Below are positions 7,631 through 16,301 of a stretch of DNA of 64,000 nucleotides, piece after piece. The stretch lies in NCBI GenBank assembly GCA_937146805.1, contig CAKZRR010000044.1, forward strand, positions 45,269 to 109,268. Direction: 5' to 3'. Origin of the DNA: an uncultured Owenweeksia sp. Its GTDB lineage: Bacteria; Bacteroidota; Bacteroidia; Flavobacteriales; Schleiferiaceae. Position numbers and translations under genes: made by a program. Position 1 is the stretch's first letter. Every line of letters begins with the position of its first letter. The notes beneath the pieces are model-generated. The model did no database searches. It saw only the letters and a program-made list of their open reading frames with translations, and was not told the DNA's origin.

Positions 7631-8779
7631 TCAATAACATTTATCAATTACCCAGTCGCTTTGTTTTTGGTATAGAGGCCCATTGCTATTGGAATTACTA
7701 ACCAACAGGGTAAAATGATTTTTTTCTTCAAAATCGGTTACAAAAATAAACTCGGGTAAACCATCGCCTGTTAGGTCACCGTACCAGTATATATTGGGCA
7801 TACCGCAAGCTGGGTTGTGAGTTAGGAGTTTTCCAATATTTTGATTTCTAGCCACTCTATCAATTTCGGTTACAGCCGATAACTCATAATCTTTAAGCTG
7901 AGGACAGGGACCGCTTTTTAGCACACTTCCTGTAGCTTCTAAAATCATTTTTCCACTTTGTGTATTTACTTCAAACTGCTGGCCCGGAAATACCTTTCGA
8001 TCCATCATTCTGAGGCGATCGCTGTCATCTTCAATACGTATATTATCTACCGCTAAAGTGCGATTTAAACCCAGTAAAAAGATACTGCGCTCACCACTTT
8101 TGGTGGTAATATCAAACTCTAAACCTTTACCTACCTTGGTTTTGCTCAAAATAATATCCAGCTCTACTTTTTTAATACGGTAGTTTTTTGATCTCGATTT
8201 TTCATCGGCTGGATATACCGCATACCAAAGTAAATCGGGCTTTAGGAGATTTACATCTCCGCAATAATTATAGGTTTCGGTTAGGAAGCTAAACTCTGAA
8301 GCCGCTGTATTGCTTTTTGTTTGCACATCATTTGCTGGTTCTACCTTTTGCGGTTTCCCACCATTATCTATAATGTCATCAACTGGCTCAGGTGCAGGAG
8401 GTTCGGGCAGATCACTTGACTTAGGTACCACCTGCACAACTTCGTTAAGCTTTTGATATTTAACATGCTCCTGGCCTTTAATGGATTTTATTTCTAAAAA
8501 CCCATCAAACATATAGCCTATTTTACCCATAAATTCCACTTTACGCCAGTGGCCTTCCATGTCTTCGTAGGTCATGGGGGCGTATAGTTTGGCGCAGGCA
8601 GTAACGGTCTCGTTATAAGGCACACCGCCTACCATTTTAGATTTTAAATTGGGCTCGGCTCGCATGCGTATTCCCGATGGAGCAATAACACGGCATATAA
8701 AAGTTTGTTCGCAATCGAGTTGGGCGTATCCATCCCACGAAAGTGCAAGAAGGACTATTAGGCTGGCGAGTTTTTTCAT
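7631..8779 (-). CDS. Secreted SH3-domain protein
   Basis: A 382-residue protein with a signal peptide (residues 1-19, ending WDGYAQ). Residues about 28-100 form a bacterial SH3-like module (CRVIAPSGIRMRAEPNLKSKMVGGVPY, then a YEDMEGHWRKVEFMGKIGYMFDGFL strand pair), which usually binds peptidoglycan or peptides. A Pro-rich, low-complexity linker (about 118-145) follows. The C-terminal part contains DLTGDGLPEFIFVTDF, an acidic loop like those of FG-GAP or EF-hand-type repeats, suggesting calcium binding. It follows wbqC by about 30 bases on the same strand and may be the last gene of the par-lep operon. A cell-envelope role is likely; the ligand is unknown. Confidence 0.8.
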   Translation of the reverse strand: MKKLASLIVLLALSWDGYAQLDCEQTFICRVIAPSGIRMRAEPNLKSKMVGGVPYNETVTACAKLYAPMTYEDMEGHWRKVEFMGKIGYMFDGFLEIKSIKGQEHVKYQKLNEVVQVVPKSSDLPEPPAPEPVDDIIDNGGKPQKVEPANDVQTKSNTAASEFSFLTETYNYCGDVNLLKPDLLWYAVYPADEKSRSKNYRIKKVELDIILSKTKVGKGLEFDITTKSGERSIFLLGLNRTLAVDNIRIEDDSDRLRMMDRKVFPGQQFEVNTQSGKMILEATGSVLKSGPCPQLKDYELSAVTEIDRVARNQNIGKLLTHNPACGMPNIYWYGDLTGDGLPEFIFVTDFEEKNHFTLLVSNSNSNGPLYQKQSDWVIDKCY

Positions 8780-8809
8780 TAAATTGGGTGTGAGCTGCGA
8801 AAATACAAA

Positions 8810-9403
8810 TTAAGGATGGAGGTAATCAAAGGCAGCGGGGCCTTCGTTAAAAATTAAATCAATTACCGAAAGGTTGGGGCTAAAATGGCCTGTGGGCTGA
8901 AAAACTTGTGGGTAGGGAACAAACGTTTCTTCTGTTACCTTTTTGGGACTAAAATAGTTTCTAAAATCATTTTCCACTGTAGGTTCCCATTCGGTGGAGG
9001 CTTTAATGTTTAAAGGGTATTGCAACCATTTTAAAATCAGATTAAATAGCTGCGTGTTCCAATCTAAAAGCCGTTCGGTTTTTTGTAGATAGAGTGGTTC
9101 CAAATCGGGTGCCAGCACTTCAAAAAAAGGGCTATTGCCATAAGCCGATACCAGAGCTTGCCAATGTTTGCGTTGCCAATTTTCGTGATAGCTAATACAA
9201 ACTTGGTTGATAGGTGTTTTGCTGGCTTGCTGTGCCACGGGTATGTTTAAAAACTGCACCCCATTGGCGCCCAAAATATAGCAACGATTGCGATAGCTTT
9301 GTTTTTGCCAGCTTTCAAAATGCTCTAAGCAAATTTCGGGGTAAGCCAAAACCGCTTTTACATAGGCAATAGGAGGTAAGTAAGCCGTACTAAAGTGCGC
9401 CAA
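8810..9403 (-). CDS. WbqC family protein
   Basis: A 197-residue WbqC-like protein. The family is recognised by the N-terminal STAYLPPIAYVKAVL, the QKQSYRNRCYILGANGVQFLNIPV block (about 34-57), HENWQRKHWQALVSAYGNSPFFE and a C-terminal YPQVF. The family occurs in O-antigen and polysaccharide loci, and its reaction is not firmly established. The only plausible start is a TTG two bases after the lepB stop codon, implying translational coupling with lepB. This gene order, wbqC behind lepB, is common in Flavobacteriales as far as I recall. Confidence 0.88.
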   Translation of the reverse strand: MAHFSTAYLPPIAYVKAVLAYPEICLEHFESWQKQSYRNRCYILGANGVQFLNIPVAQQASKTPINQVCISYHENWQRKHWQALVSAYGNSPFFEVLAPDLEPLYLQKTERLLDWNTQLFNLILKWLQYPLNIKASTEWEPTVENDFRNYFSPKKVTEETFVPYPQVFQPTGHFSPNLSVIDLIFNEGPAAFDYLHP

Positions 9404-9405
9404 GG

Positions 9406-11091
9406 TTATGCTGCTTTTTCAGCCTTTTTCTTTTTGATTCTGCGATTAACCACGCTGCCAATAGCTACAAGAACCACAAAAGGCCAAAAGTAAGACCTAC
9501 CTGGGCCACCTCCATTTACGGTGGTAAAAATTCTATCAAAGCGTAATTTTTTAAGGCCTTTTCCAAACTTATCGTAGCTCATCCAAATAAAAACGGGCTT
9601 GCCCACAATATGATCGGCTGGTACAAAGCCCCAATAGCGCGAATCATCAGAAGCGTGGCGATTATCACCCATCATCCAATAATAACCTTGCTTAAAAGTG
9701 TAATGGGTGGCCACTTCATCGTTTATATACACCTGCTTGTTTTTAATCTCTAAGGTATTACCCTCGTAAGCGGTAATGGCTCTGCGGTATTTGTACAGGT
9801 TATCTTTATTCAACTCAATCTTATCTCCAGCCTTAGGCAGGTATAAAGGGCCAAAATTATCACGGCTCCATTCGTACACATATTGCGAGCCATTGTTTGG
9901 CTTAGGGTTTGGAAACAAATCGTAGTTGGCTTTTAAATGGCCTAAGTTAGGATGCTGGTATAGGCGCATCAAATTGGCGGGTAAACTATCCGAGTAATCT
10001 TGAGCTGTTTTACGCCCAATAATAGGTTCTACTGTTACAATATTGGCCATTTGTTTAAACTCCTCTAATTGCTTTTCGGGTATATTAATAATGTATCCGT
10101 ACTCCTGTGTAGTGGGTTGTTCCATTACCAAAAGAGCCGCACCAGAAGCACCTATTTGCTGCTGTTCTCTAGCTGTAAAGAAGTTAATATCAAATCGGCT
10201 TTTTAAAACCTTCCCATTTAGCGGAGCTCCCTTGGTTTCCACATAATAACTGGTTTGTAGGTTGGCTCTATCCGGCATTTCAATGGTTTTGCCATTGGCC
10301 GTTACCAAGCCATCTAGTATTTTAATGGTATCACCCGGTGTACCAACGCAGCGCTTTACATAATGCTCTCGTTTATCAATGGGTCGTACCTTACCTTCCA
10401 TATTAATGGGTCTAATATCTTCGGCAGGATAATTAAATACTACGGGATCACCTTTTTTAACTTCGGATATTTTTGGGAAACGCCAGTAAGGAAGTTGTAT
10501 AAGCTCACTATAGGCTTGAATGCTGGTAAACGGAATTTTGTTGTGAACCAAAGGCAAGCTCAAAGGCGTAATAGGAATACGCGAACCGTAATGAATCTTA
10601 CTAACAAAAAGAAAATCGCCTACCATTAACGACTTCTCCATAGAAGGAGTAGGGATGGTAAAAGCTTCAAAAGTATAAGCCCTAATTACCGTGGCTGCGA
10701 CTACCGCAAAAAACAAAGACGCTACCAACTCGCTCACGTATCTGCGCATATCTTGTATATCGCGACCTACTAATTTTGCTTCACTGGTAAAGTTAAGATA
10801 TCCTAGGTAAAGACCTCCTGTTAAGATAGTTATAATGGTGTAGCTAAGTTTGCGTAAATTGAATACATGCAGTAATTCAAAGATGATAATAATGGTCATT
10901 ACATTACCTACCACCGGTAAGTAACACAGGATAGTCCACCACCAAGGGCGCTCAATAATTTGCAACCAAATTACCGTACGGTAAATGGGTATAAAAGCCG
11001 ACCAAGAAGGTTTGCCGGCTTTTTCAAAAAACTTAAAAGTTAAAATACCTGCAAAAAGTTCGAGGGCAATAAATAATAGGAGTAAGTTCAT
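9406..11091 (-). CDS. lepB: Signal peptidase I
   Basis: A 561-residue type I signal peptidase, the inner-membrane protease that removes signal peptides from exported proteins. Residues 1-100 hold several membrane segments of a DUF5684-like N-terminal region. The peptidase proper starts near 120 with its own membrane anchor. The catalytic Ser150 lies in TIPTPSMEKSL and the general-base Lys246 in HYVKRCVGTPGDTI, with the conserved GDNRHASDDSR box at 475-485. The insert between Lys246 and the last box is much longer than in E. coli LepB, as is usual in Bacteroidota. A C-terminal membrane segment (about 535-550) ends in a Lys-rich tail. It sits six bases after dapB in the par operon. Confidence 0.95.
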   Translation of the reverse strand: MNLLLLFIALELFAGILTFKFFEKAGKPSWSAFIPIYRTVIWLQIIERPWWWTILCYLPVVGNVMTIIIIFELLHVFNLRKLSYTIITILTGGLYLGYLNFTSEAKLVGRDIQDMRRYVSELVASLFFAVVAATVIRAYTFEAFTIPTPSMEKSLMVGDFLFVSKIHYGSRIPITPLSLPLVHNKIPFTSIQAYSELIQLPYWRFPKISEVKKGDPVVFNYPAEDIRPINMEGKVRPIDKREHYVKRCVGTPGDTIKILDGLVTANGKTIEMPDRANLQTSYYVETKGAPLNGKVLKSRFDINFFTAREQQQIGASGAALLVMEQPTTQEYGYIINIPEKQLEEFKQMANIVTVEPIIGRKTAQDYSDSLPANLMRLYQHPNLGHLKANYDLFPNPKPNNGSQYVYEWSRDNFGPLYLPKAGDKIELNKDNLYKYRRAITAYEGNTLEIKNKQVYINDEVATHYTFKQGYYWMMGDNRHASDDSRYWGFVPADHIVGKPVFIWMSYDKFGKGLKKLRFDRIFTTVNGGGPGRSYFWPFVVLVAIGSVVNRRIKKKKAEKAA

Positions 11092-11097
11092 TTTTTC

Positions 11098-11802
11098 TTA
11101 AAAGTTTAATACATCTCTCATGGTGTACACTCCTTTTTTGGAATGTAAAAATTCGGCAGCCAGTACCGCGCCTAAAGCAAAACCTTGGCGGTTATGAGCA
11201 GTATGTTTTATTTCAATGGTATCTATTTCGCTTTGGTATGTTATACTATGAGTGCCAGGTACATTAGGTTCTCTAATCGCTTCAATTTCAATGCTTTTTT
11301 CAGTGGCTCCCTCTAAACTCCAATCCGTTTTACGCGCAACATTTTCAATAATTTGCTCCGCCAAGGTAATGGCGGTTCCGCTGGGGGCATCTAACTTTTT
11401 GGTATGATGAATCTCTTGCATAGCTACGTCATATTGGCCTTGACCATCCATAATACGAGCTAACTGCTTATTTATTTCAAAAAAAATGTTAACGCCTAAA
11501 CTAAAGTTAGAGGCGTACAAGAAAGCGCTATTGGTTTGCTCGGTTAATTGTACGGCTTTTTCGTAATGGGCTAGCCAGCCAGTAGTGCCACAAATCACAG
11601 GTACCTTAGCTTGTAGTGCACTGCTAATATTATTAAAAGCTACTTCGGGTTTACTAAATTCTATAGCTACATCGCATTTGGCCAGCTGCTCGGTGTTGAT
11701 TCCTTCTTTACCAAAAATAGCGCCTACAGTATGACCGCGCTTTAAAGCCACCTGCTCAATGGTTTTGCCCATTTGGCCGTATCCAATAAGTGCTATTTTC
11801 AT
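11098..11802 (-). CDS. dapB: 4-hydroxy-tetrahydrodipicolinate reductase
   Basis: A 234-residue DapB, which reduces 4-hydroxy-tetrahydrodipicolinate with NAD(P)H in the lysine/diaminopimelate pathway and so feeds peptidoglycan synthesis. The Rossmann motif GYGQMG is at 7-12. The catalytic IHHTKKLDAPSGTA block is at 131-144, with the catalytic histidine at 132/133 and Lys136. VPVICGTTGW is at 67-76, and the substrate segment GTHSITYQ follows near 195. Length is slightly short, typical of the Bacteroidota form. The start overlaps the stop of the DUF5683 gene by four bases (ATGA), indicating coupling inside the par-dapB-lepB operon. Confidence 0.96.
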   Translation of the reverse strand: MKIALIGYGQMGKTIEQVALKRGHTVGAIFGKEGINTEQLAKCDVAIEFSKPEVAFNNISSALQAKVPVICGTTGWLAHYEKAVQLTEQTNSAFLYASNFSLGVNIFFEINKQLARIMDGQGQYDVAMQEIHHTKKLDAPSGTAITLAEQIIENVARKTDWSLEGATEKSIEIEAIREPNVPGTHSITYQSEIDTIEIKHTAHNRQGFALGAVLAAEFLHSKKGVYTMRDVLNF

Positions 11803-12383
11803 TTTACTTGCAGCGTTATACCCACGCCAAAAGCAGGCAGTAGATTGTTACTTTGGATAATAGCTGGGCGCCATTGCAGTGATAAATCATCTCCCACATC
11901 GTAATACATTAGGTGCGCATCAATATAGGCATCTAATACATTAAGGCCGTAGCCTACGCAACTCAAAATAATAGATAAATCGCGCCACCTACGGTATAAG
12001 TTTTGAAGTTCAATTAGCTGTCTTTCATTGTATTGGCTGCTAAATTGATCGTTGCTAGGATCGTCATCCAATCGCGATTTAAAAGCGTTGAGGTAAATTT
12101 GATATTGATCTTGATTGAAGCTAATCGCGTAAATTCCTCCCGCTAAGGCACCATAAACGATAGGAAGTTTCCAATATTTTTTATTGTAGATCTGGCCTAA
12201 GCCTGGAAAAATAGTAGAGTACAAGGCGGCCTTGCCAGGCGAATGATCTCCTTGAATTACTACTTCAACGCTGTCGCCTTTTACTTTATCGCGCTTTTGA
12301 GCAGTGCCAACTTTGCCAAGCAATAGCAAGCCAATAATTAATAGCAGTGTTAGGGGAGTATATGTTGACGTTGATTTTTTCAA
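11799..12383 (-). CDS. DUF5683 domain protein
   Basis: A 194-residue probable membrane or envelope protein. An N-terminal hydrophobic segment (about 10-28) acts as signal or anchor. The core ALYSTIFPGLGQIYNKKYWKLPIVYGALAGGIYAI contains the PGxGQxYNxxYWKxPxxYG signature of DUF5683. Two further hydrophobic stretches follow (about 75-90 and 145-165). The molecular role is unknown. It sits between parB and dapB with four-base overlaps at both ends, an arrangement I know from many Flavobacteriales, suggesting co-expression with chromosome-segregation and envelope functions. Confidence 0.88.
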   Translation of the reverse strand: MKKSTSTYTPLTLLLIIGLLLLGKVGTAQKRDKVKGDSVEVVIQGDHSPGKAALYSTIFPGLGQIYNKKYWKLPIVYGALAGGIYAISFNQDQYQIYLNAFKSRLDDDPSNDQFSSQYNERQLIELQNLYRRWRDLSIILSCVGYGLNVLDAYIDAHLMYYDVGDDLSLQWRPAIIQSNNLLPAFGVGITLQVK

Positions 12384-13276
12384 TTATCTAGTAAGCTCAA
12401 AATGCGTTCAAATTCCTTATCGTTTTTAAACGGAATTACAATTTTTCCTTTGCCTCTTTTACTACGGCTTAAATTTACTTCTGTGTCTAACTTTGTAGCC
12501 AATTCGTTTTGTATTTCCATAAAACGAGGCGGTAAACTTTCGGCTTTAGGCGCTTCGTTTGTATTGTTGTCGCTCGTTGCTTTCAATTTCCGTACCGCTT
12601 CTTCTATCTGACGAACGTTTAAATCTTTGGCGATGGCATTGTGGTATAAATCAAGTTGTTTTTCTAAATCTTCCACATTAATAATAGCGCGGGCATGCCC
12701 CATGCTTATCATTTTATCGCGCAAGCCAGCTTGTACAATGGGTTGCAGCTTTAACAAACGTAAATAATTGGTAATGGTGCTACGCTTTTTACCTACACGT
12801 TCGCTCATTTCTTCTTGCGTAAGCTGGCATTCATCAATAAGACGTTGGTAGCTTAGGGCAATTTCAATAGCGTCTAGTTCTTCGCGCTGAATGTTTTCAA
12901 CCAAGGCCATTTCCAGCATGGTTTGGTCATCTGCCAAGCGTATATAAGCCGGTATTTTTTGAAGCCCTGCTAGTTTGCTGGCTCTAAACCTACGCTCGCC
13001 ACTAATAATGGTAAAGGTGCTGTTGGCGTTTTTACGAACCGTAATAGGCTGAATAATACCCAATTGCTTTATAGAAATAGACAACTCCTCCAGCAGCTCT
13101 TTATTAAAATGCGTACGCGGCTGATCGGGGTTGGCCTTTATCTTTTCAATTTCAATTTCGGCAATATTGCCAATCAGCTTATCTGCATTTTTATCTTGCG
13201 CTGAATTTATTTCACCTGTTTCTTTGAGTAGAGCCGAAAGCCCTCTTCCCATTGCTTTTCTTTTAGGTGCCGACAT
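12380..13276 (-). CDS. parB: Chromosome partitioning protein ParB
   Basis: A 298-residue ParB, the CTP-dependent clamp that loads at parS sites near the origin and is moved by ParA. The N-terminus carries the ParA-contact region (KAMGRGLSALL, 8-17). The CTP-binding ParB/Srx domain includes NPDQPRTHF (49-57) and the GERRFRAS box (93-100). The helix-turn-helix follows at about 135-165 (TQEEMSERVGKKRSTITNYLRLL), and the C-terminal dimerisation domain ends KEFERILSLLDN. ParA is 57 bases upstream on the same strand. No parS match was noticed in the window. Confidence 0.96.
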   Translation of the reverse strand: MSAPKRKAMGRGLSALLKETGEINSAQDKNADKLIGNIAEIEIEKIKANPDQPRTHFNKELLEELSISIKQLGIIQPITVRKNANSTFTIISGERRFRASKLAGLQKIPAYIRLADDQTMLEMALVENIQREELDAIEIALSYQRLIDECQLTQEEMSERVGKKRSTITNYLRLLKLQPIVQAGLRDKMISMGHARAIINVEDLEKQLDLYHNAIAKDLNVRQIEEAVRKLKATSDNNTNEAPKAESLPPRFMEIQNELATKLDTEVNLSRSKRGKGKIVIPFKNDKEFERILSLLDN

Positions 13277-13333
13277 AAAATAGGGTGGTAATTTGTGTGA
13301 ATTATTTTTTCAAATGCATCTATTAGGATGCGG

Positions 13334-14125
13334 TTATTGCGCTACTTCCGTTTCGGTGGTTTCTCTATTTTTTTCTAGAAACTCACGAGCCAAATTTAGG
13401 TAATTCTCTGCGCCATTGCTGCTCGCATCATACATGATAATGGTTTCGCCATAACTAGGCGCTTCGCTTAAACGCACATTACGCTGAATTATAGTATTGA
13501 ATACCATTTTTTGGAAATGTGTTTTTACTTCTTCTACCACTTGGTTGCTCAAACGTAATCGCGAATCATACATAGTAAGTAGCAGTCCTTCAATATCTAA
13601 ATCGGGGTTATGCAAGCTTTGTACGCTCTTAATGGTGTTTAGTAATTTACCAAGCCCTTCCAATGCAAAATACTCACATTGTATAGGTACTACTACCGAA
13701 TCGGCCGCTGTTAAAGCATTAAGCGTAATAAGCCCCAAAGAGGGTGCGCAGTCTATAATGATATAATCGTAGTCGTCTTTTATTTCGGCCAACGCATGTT
13801 TTAGCATTTGCTCACGGCTGGGTTTATCTACCAATTCAATTTCTACGGCCACCAAGTCAATTTGGGCGGGCATTAAATCTAAATTAGGAGATTTGGTTGA
13901 AACAATTACATCTTTAGCGGCACTTTCGTGCTCCAACACTTGGTAGGTGCCCAACGTAATGTTATCGGGGTTAAAGCCCAAGGCAGAGGTAGAGTTTGCT
14001 TGCGGATCTGCATCTATTAGTAAAACTCTTTTTTCGAGTACTCCCAAACTAGCAGACAAATTTACCGCGGTGGTGGTTTTGCCTACGCCTCCTTTTTGAT
14101 TAGCTACTGCTACCGTTTTACCCAT
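13334..14125 (-). CDS. parA: Chromosome partitioning ATPase ParA/Soj
   Basis: A 263-residue deviant-Walker ATPase. KGGVGKTTT at 11-19 is the P-loop with the signature lysine K11; DADPQANST is switch I; and DYIIIDCAPSLGLITLNAL is the Walker B region. It binds DNA as an ATP dimer and moves ParB-parS complexes to segregate origins. I chose the ATG at 14125 because it gives the standard MGKTVAVANQKGG start; the TTG at 14131 adds only two residues. It is the first gene of the par-dapB-lepB operon, with a 180-base upstream region shared with the divergent FMN reductase gene. Confidence 0.96.
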   Translation of the reverse strand: MGKTVAVANQKGGVGKTTTAVNLSASLGVLEKRVLLIDADPQANSTSALGFNPDNITLGTYQVLEHESAAKDVIVSTKSPNLDLMPAQIDLVAVEIELVDKPSREQMLKHALAEIKDDYDYIIIDCAPSLGLITLNALTAADSVVVPIQCEYFALEGLGKLLNTIKSVQSLHNPDLDIEGLLLTMYDSRLRLSNQVVEEVKTHFQKMVFNTIIQRNVRLSEAPSYGETIIMYDASSNGAENYLNLAREFLEKNRETTETEVAQ

Positions 14126-14308
14126 GTGCAACTGTATTATGCGTGTTATAATTTTTTAAAAAATGCTTTGTTTAGGCTTGGATTGGTGCGGACTACCACA
14201 GTACATTTGGCAGACCCTTTCAAAAGTTTCCAATCCCCAAAATTACAATATTAAAAGGGCTTCTAAACTGTGATAAGCATTGTGTAATCTAATTTTTTTA
14301 ACAAGCTC

Positions 14309-14830
14309 ATGATAACCTTAATCTGCGCTACTCATCGCCCTAAAAATCAAAGTATAAACATTGTAAACGCGTACCTCGCCTTATTAATAGAATTAGGAGA
14401 ACAAGTTTCGGTGCTTAATATGAAAGAGCTGCCCAACGATTTATTGGTAGGCGAAAGCTTTGGAAATCGCAGCATGGAAATGCAACGACTGATTGAAGCC
14501 AAAGTAATGCCCGCAGAAAAAATAATTGTGGTATCACCAGAGTACAACGGTAGTTTTCCGGGGGTGTTTAAATCTTTTATAGATGCGGTAGAGCCTGATG
14601 TATGGAAGGGTAAAAAAATTGGCTTGGTGGGTGTATCTACCGGAAGGGCAGGCAACAGCCGAGGAATGGATCATTTAACAGATGTTTTTCACCATTTACG
14701 AGCCGAAGTGTTTTCGGATAAGGTGCCTATTTCCAACGTAAGTGAAATGGTAAATACCAAAGGTGATCTAACCGATGCCGCTACCTTGGCTGTTTTAAAA
14801 AGACAAGCTACTGGCTTTTTGAGTTTTTAG
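14309..14830 (+). CDS. NAD(P)H-dependent FMN reductase family protein
   Basis: A 173-residue flavodoxin-fold reductase (NADPH_FMN_red family). The strand-loop near the start (ITLICATHRPKNQSINIV) matches the FMN-phosphate loop, here with a shortened GSxR-type motif. The central VSPEYNGSFPGVFKSFID (about 75-92) is the strongly conserved SPEYN..PG..K..ID box, and KKIGLVGVSTGRAGNSRG follows. Such enzymes reduce flavins, quinones or azo compounds with NAD(P)H; the substrate here is unknown. The gene is transcribed away from parA and is not part of an operon. Confidence 0.9.
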   Translation: MITLICATHRPKNQSINIVNAYLALLIELGEQVSVLNMKELPNDLLVGESFGNRSMEMQRLIEAKVMPAEKIIVVSPEYNGSFPGVFKSFIDAVEPDVWKGKKIGLVGVSTGRAGNSRGMDHLTDVFHHLRAEVFSDKVPISNVSEMVNTKGDLTDAATLAVLKRQATGFLSF

Positions 14831-14849
14831 TTTTTGTGAATTAAAAGTA

Positions 14850-15410
14850 CTATCGTTTATTTTGCTCGGTAGCGGTGTCAACACAATCGTTTTGTGTGGA
14901 TTTGTGCTTCCATTGAATCCAATATTCTTGTAAGCCTTCGGGTGTTTTCTTTAAATCACTTATGGCCAACTTTTCGCCATCCATTAATACACTTTTTAGT
15001 TGAATCTTTCTTGCCTCTAACGCAGGTTTGTGATTCCAACCGCCTACATGATCAAATGAAGTATAGGCATCACATTGATTTTTTACACGAATAAAAGGAA
15101 TTGTTAATTTATAGATTACAGTGCCAGTTCCCATTCCGTGGGTTGACATTTTTAAATTGTGGAAATCTACCTTGGAATATAATTTCCTTCGATAGAGGTC
15201 TTTTAGCTTGTTTCCAACCTCATTTGACATTTTATTGGAAAACTGGTGCGCAATATCAGAGCCATCAATAAACTCTGCGCCTTGGTAGGTTCCTATGCAC
15301 GCCTTCTCACTACAGATTATTTGTGAATCTTTATTATTGTTACTTAAAGTAGCGCCAATAGTTATAACACTACAAATAATGCTGGAAAAGGAGAGGAGGA
15401 GAAACTTCAT
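14850..15410 (-). CDS. Hypothetical secreted protein
   Basis: A 186-residue protein from the ATG at 15410; a TTG four codons upstream is less likely. Residues 1-23 form a signal peptide (MKFLLLSFSSIICSVITIGA). The mature part has four or five cysteines (CSEKACIG, NQCDAY, QNDC), suggesting disulphides in the periplasm or outside the cell, and contains THGMGTGTVIYKLTIPFIRVKNQCDA, a beta-rich stretch. I do not recognise the family. It is convergent with the FMN reductase and lies 30 bases behind the gene at 15.4 kb on the same strand, so it may belong with the CrtA-like pair. Confidence 0.7.
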   Translation of the reverse strand: MKFLLLSFSSIICSVITIGATLSNNNKDSQIICSEKACIGTYQGAEFIDGSDIAHQFSNKMSNEVGNKLKDLYRRKLYSKVDFHNLKMSTHGMGTGTVIYKLTIPFIRVKNQCDAYTSFDHVGGWNHKPALEARKIQLKSVLMDGEKLAISDLKKTPEGLQEYWIQWKHKSTQNDCVDTATEQNKR

Positions 15411-15440
15411 GTTACTAATCAATTTAGGTTTTATATGTTT

Positions 15441-16301
15441 TTAGTTTTTGCAACTAATTTCGTAGTTAAACTTAAGAACTCTTTGGTGCCATAAAGTTAG
15501 CGTTTGTTTGGCCATAACATCTCCATCTAAACCGCTTACGCTTAATTGGTCGCGAAATGATTTTATATACTGAGCCCAAAAATTCCCTTTCGAATCATTT
15601 AGTAAAAAATAAAAGCCGGGATCATCAAATTTCTTTCCGGAAGAATCTAAGTATAGTTCCCCGTTAGGACCAACACTTGGAGACATAATCACCGTGGCAT
15701 TACCTTTTGGCAAAGGAAATACAGCTTTAATACAAGCTCTACCGGATGGTAGCACACAGGTAGAATACACGCCCGAATACAATACTTTTCCTGTTGATTT
15801 GAAAGTTCTATACCAAACTCGATATTTTACTTCATTGGTTTTTGGGTCTTGTAATGTGATTATTTCGCTACTTATTTCTTCCGAATCTTTAGAGTTGCTT
15901 GTTGGTATATTTAGTTGCTTAATACGATTGCTAAACAACAGATTAACAAGGTTTCCGAAGGCTTTAAACCAAATGCTCCATTTTACAGATAAGTTTAATT
16001 GATAAAGCCCTGTGTTTTCATAAAAAGAGATAACCTCTCTAGAAAGTCGGTTATATTCTACATCAGATAATTTTAAGTCTTTAATGGATGATACTAGGCC
16101 AAGAGATGGGGTATTTCTATCTATAATAAGATTTTCTTCTTCAGCAATTTGATTTACGAAATCATCGCCTATTGATCCTAGTTTTCCAAAGGGACCCATT
16201 AGCCAAGGCTCTGCTTCTGGCTCAATTTGTTTGCCCCATAAAATTGCCCATTGCTGCGTAAACCAGTCCTGAAATTTTTGAAACGGGTAAGCTAAGCTCA
16301 T
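15441..16301 (-). CDS. Unknown protein coupled to a CrtA-like gene
   Basis: A 286-residue protein without signal peptide or clear membrane segment and without a family I recognise. Notable stretches are the N-terminal Trp-rich region (FQDWFTQQWAILWGK), FGKLGSIGDDFVNQIA, and a beta-rich centre VLYSGVYSTCVLPSGRACIKAVFPLPKGNATVIMSP, ending with WHQRVLKFNYEISCKN. Its ATG overlaps the stop of the preceding CrtA-like gene by four bases (ATGA), so the two are translationally coupled and may act together. A partner or accessory role for the oxygenase is an inference from this coupling alone. Confidence 0.7.
   Translation of the reverse strand: MSLAYPFQKFQDWFTQQWAILWGKQIEPEAEPWLMGPFGKLGSIGDDFVNQIAEEENLIIDRNTPSLGLVSSIKDLKLSDVEYNRLSREVISFYENTGLYQLNLSVKWSIWFKAFGNLVNLLFSNRIKQLNIPTSNSKDSEEISSEIITLQDPKTNEVKYRVWYRTFKSTGKVLYSGVYSTCVLPSGRACIKAVFPLPKGNATVIMSPSVGPNGELYLDSSGKKFDDPGFYFLLNDSKGNFWAQYIKSFRDQLSVSGLDGDVMAKQTLTLWHQRVLKFNYEISCKN

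Noticed and set aside
14347..14655. Minus-strand frame opposite the FMN reductase
   Set aside because: It overlaps the reductase completely. The SPEYN..PG motif is on the plus strand, so the minus frame is a shadow.
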